NCBI GenBank assembly: GCA_963720645.1
Contig: CAVRFX010000012.1
Coordinates: 1-64,000, forward strand
Direction: 5' to 3'
Source of the DNA: RYN-230 sp963720645
GTDB lineage: Bacteria > Actinomycetota > Actinomycetes > Streptosporangiales > Streptosporangiaceae
DNA length: 64,000 nt
Shown: in pieces, positions 63,616-64,000 of the stretch
Numbering within the stretch: position 1 is the stretch's first letter
How the letters are laid out: each line of letters opens with the position of its first letter
Made by a program: the position numbers and the translations under genes
Notes under the pieces: generated by a model
Database searches by the model: none
What the model was told of the DNA's origin: nothing
Seen by the model: only the letters and a program-made list of their open reading frames with translations

Positions 63616-64000
63616 GTGAGCGAGCCGTTCAAGGGAACCATCAACATCGATATCCGGGACTCGGTCCCGGACTGGTCCCCGTTCGAGCCGCCCCGGGCCC
63701 CGGACGGGGCACCGAACGTTGTGTACATCGTCCTGGATGACGTCGGCTTCTCGGCCATGTCCAGTTACGGCGGGCCGATCGAGACGCCGAACATCGACCG
63801 GATCGCGGCGGACGGGATCCGCTATACGCAGTGGCACACGACCGCGCTGTGCTCGCCGACCCGGTCCTGCCTGCTGACCGGCCGCAACCACACCCGCAAC
63901 TCGATGGCCTGCATCACCGAGGCCGCGGTCGGCTTCCCGAACGCCAGCGGGACCATCCCGCCCGAGAACGGCATGCTGTCGGAGATCCTGGCCGAGCGCG
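63616..64000 (+). CDS. Arylsulfatase (type I, formylglycine-dependent), N-terminal part
   Basis: Sulfatase cut by the right edge after 128 codons. Metal-site aspartates in NVVYIVLDDVGFSAMSSYGG, and the signature C79-S-P-T-R83 in ALCSPTRSCLLTGRNH, whose Cys is converted to formylglycine by the sulfatase-modifying enzyme. The GTG at 63616 follows GGAAAGGGAAG. No signal peptide, so cytosolic, as in PdsA/AslA-like actinobacterial sulfatases. Probably in one transcription unit with the small protein at 63106, although 261 bp separate them. Confidence 0.92.
   Translation, partial: MSEPFKGTINIDIRDSVPDWSPFEPPRAPDGAPNVVYIVLDDVGFSAMSSYGGPIETPNIDRIAADGIRYTQWHTTALCSPTRSCLLTGRNHTRNSMACITEAAVGFPNASGTIPPENGMLSEILAER

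Overview
This 64 kb window is very GC-rich and comes from an actinomycete (Actinomycetota). Lineage markers are RbpA, DUF3817 and Rv1733c-like membrane proteins, a polyprenol-phosphate mannosyltransferase, GTG/TTG starts, and many start codons that have a -10 box (TANNNT) only 6-7 nt upstream and no Shine-Dalgarno, as in leaderless mRNAs. I cannot name the genus; a filamentous soil actinomycete is an inference. No tRNA, rRNA or CRISPR array was seen.

Layout. 0-2.2 kb: a GH38 alpha-mannosidase (runs off the left edge) divergent from a LacI-type regulator. 2.3-12.0 kb: one long plus-strand catabolic/uptake operon, made of a 3-hydroxyisobutyrate-dehydrogenase-like enzyme, two tandem Liv-type binding proteins, LivH-M-G-F, an ACMSD-like amidohydrolase and a DapA-like aldolase/lyase, met head-on by a phytoene-desaturase-like oxidoreductase. 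13.9-21.9 kb: mixed housekeeping and accessory genes (DUF1269, GNAT, GntR/UTRA, O-methyltransferase, PPOX-fold protein, Lgt, MFS, P450), ending in a perfect 18 x 15 bp tandem repeat. 22.2-27.6 kb: a lysine 'fermentation' cluster (KamA divergent from Kdd-KamD-KamE-Kal), with an acetyl-CoA-synthetase-like ligase converging on it. 31.5-41.0 kb: a 9.46 kb Tn3-family transposon with perfect 41-bp inverted repeats and a 5-bp target duplication (AGGAT), inserted between ppm1 and rbpA. It carries tnpA, a tyrosine recombinase and a sulfur-flavoured cargo: a TetR regulator, a DszB-like desulfinase, a rhodanese, a GAP/Sap-family membrane protein and a DUF2254 protein. 41.0-53.8 kb: rbpA, glpQ, RNA and small-molecule methyltransferases, an acyl-CoA ligase plus MaoC pair, a secreted phosphoesterase, and FAH/adenylate kinase/glycerate kinase/PRPP synthase. 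53.8-57.6 kb: a two-subunit molybdenum hydroxylase divergent from a C-C hydrolase resembling the nicotine-pathway enzyme DHPON hydrolase. 57.8-64 kb: two convergent MalT-type LuxR regulators, a small conserved protein, and a type I sulfatase cut by the right edge.

Sequence quality matters here. Many reading frames are broken by single-base indels, densest in 0-25 kb and in tnpA, and two conserved Tyr positions read TAG. Because a gene expected to be indispensable (lgt, about five breaks) is hit as hard as accessory genes, uncorrected assembly indels are the likelier explanation than mass pseudogenisation. Broken genes are therefore given as one CDS spanning all pieces, with the break positions stated.

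Most novel points: the DszB-like cargo of the Tn3 transposon and its recombinase-remnant right end; the lysine cluster lacking kce; and the Mo-hydroxylase/DHPON-hydrolase-like pair.
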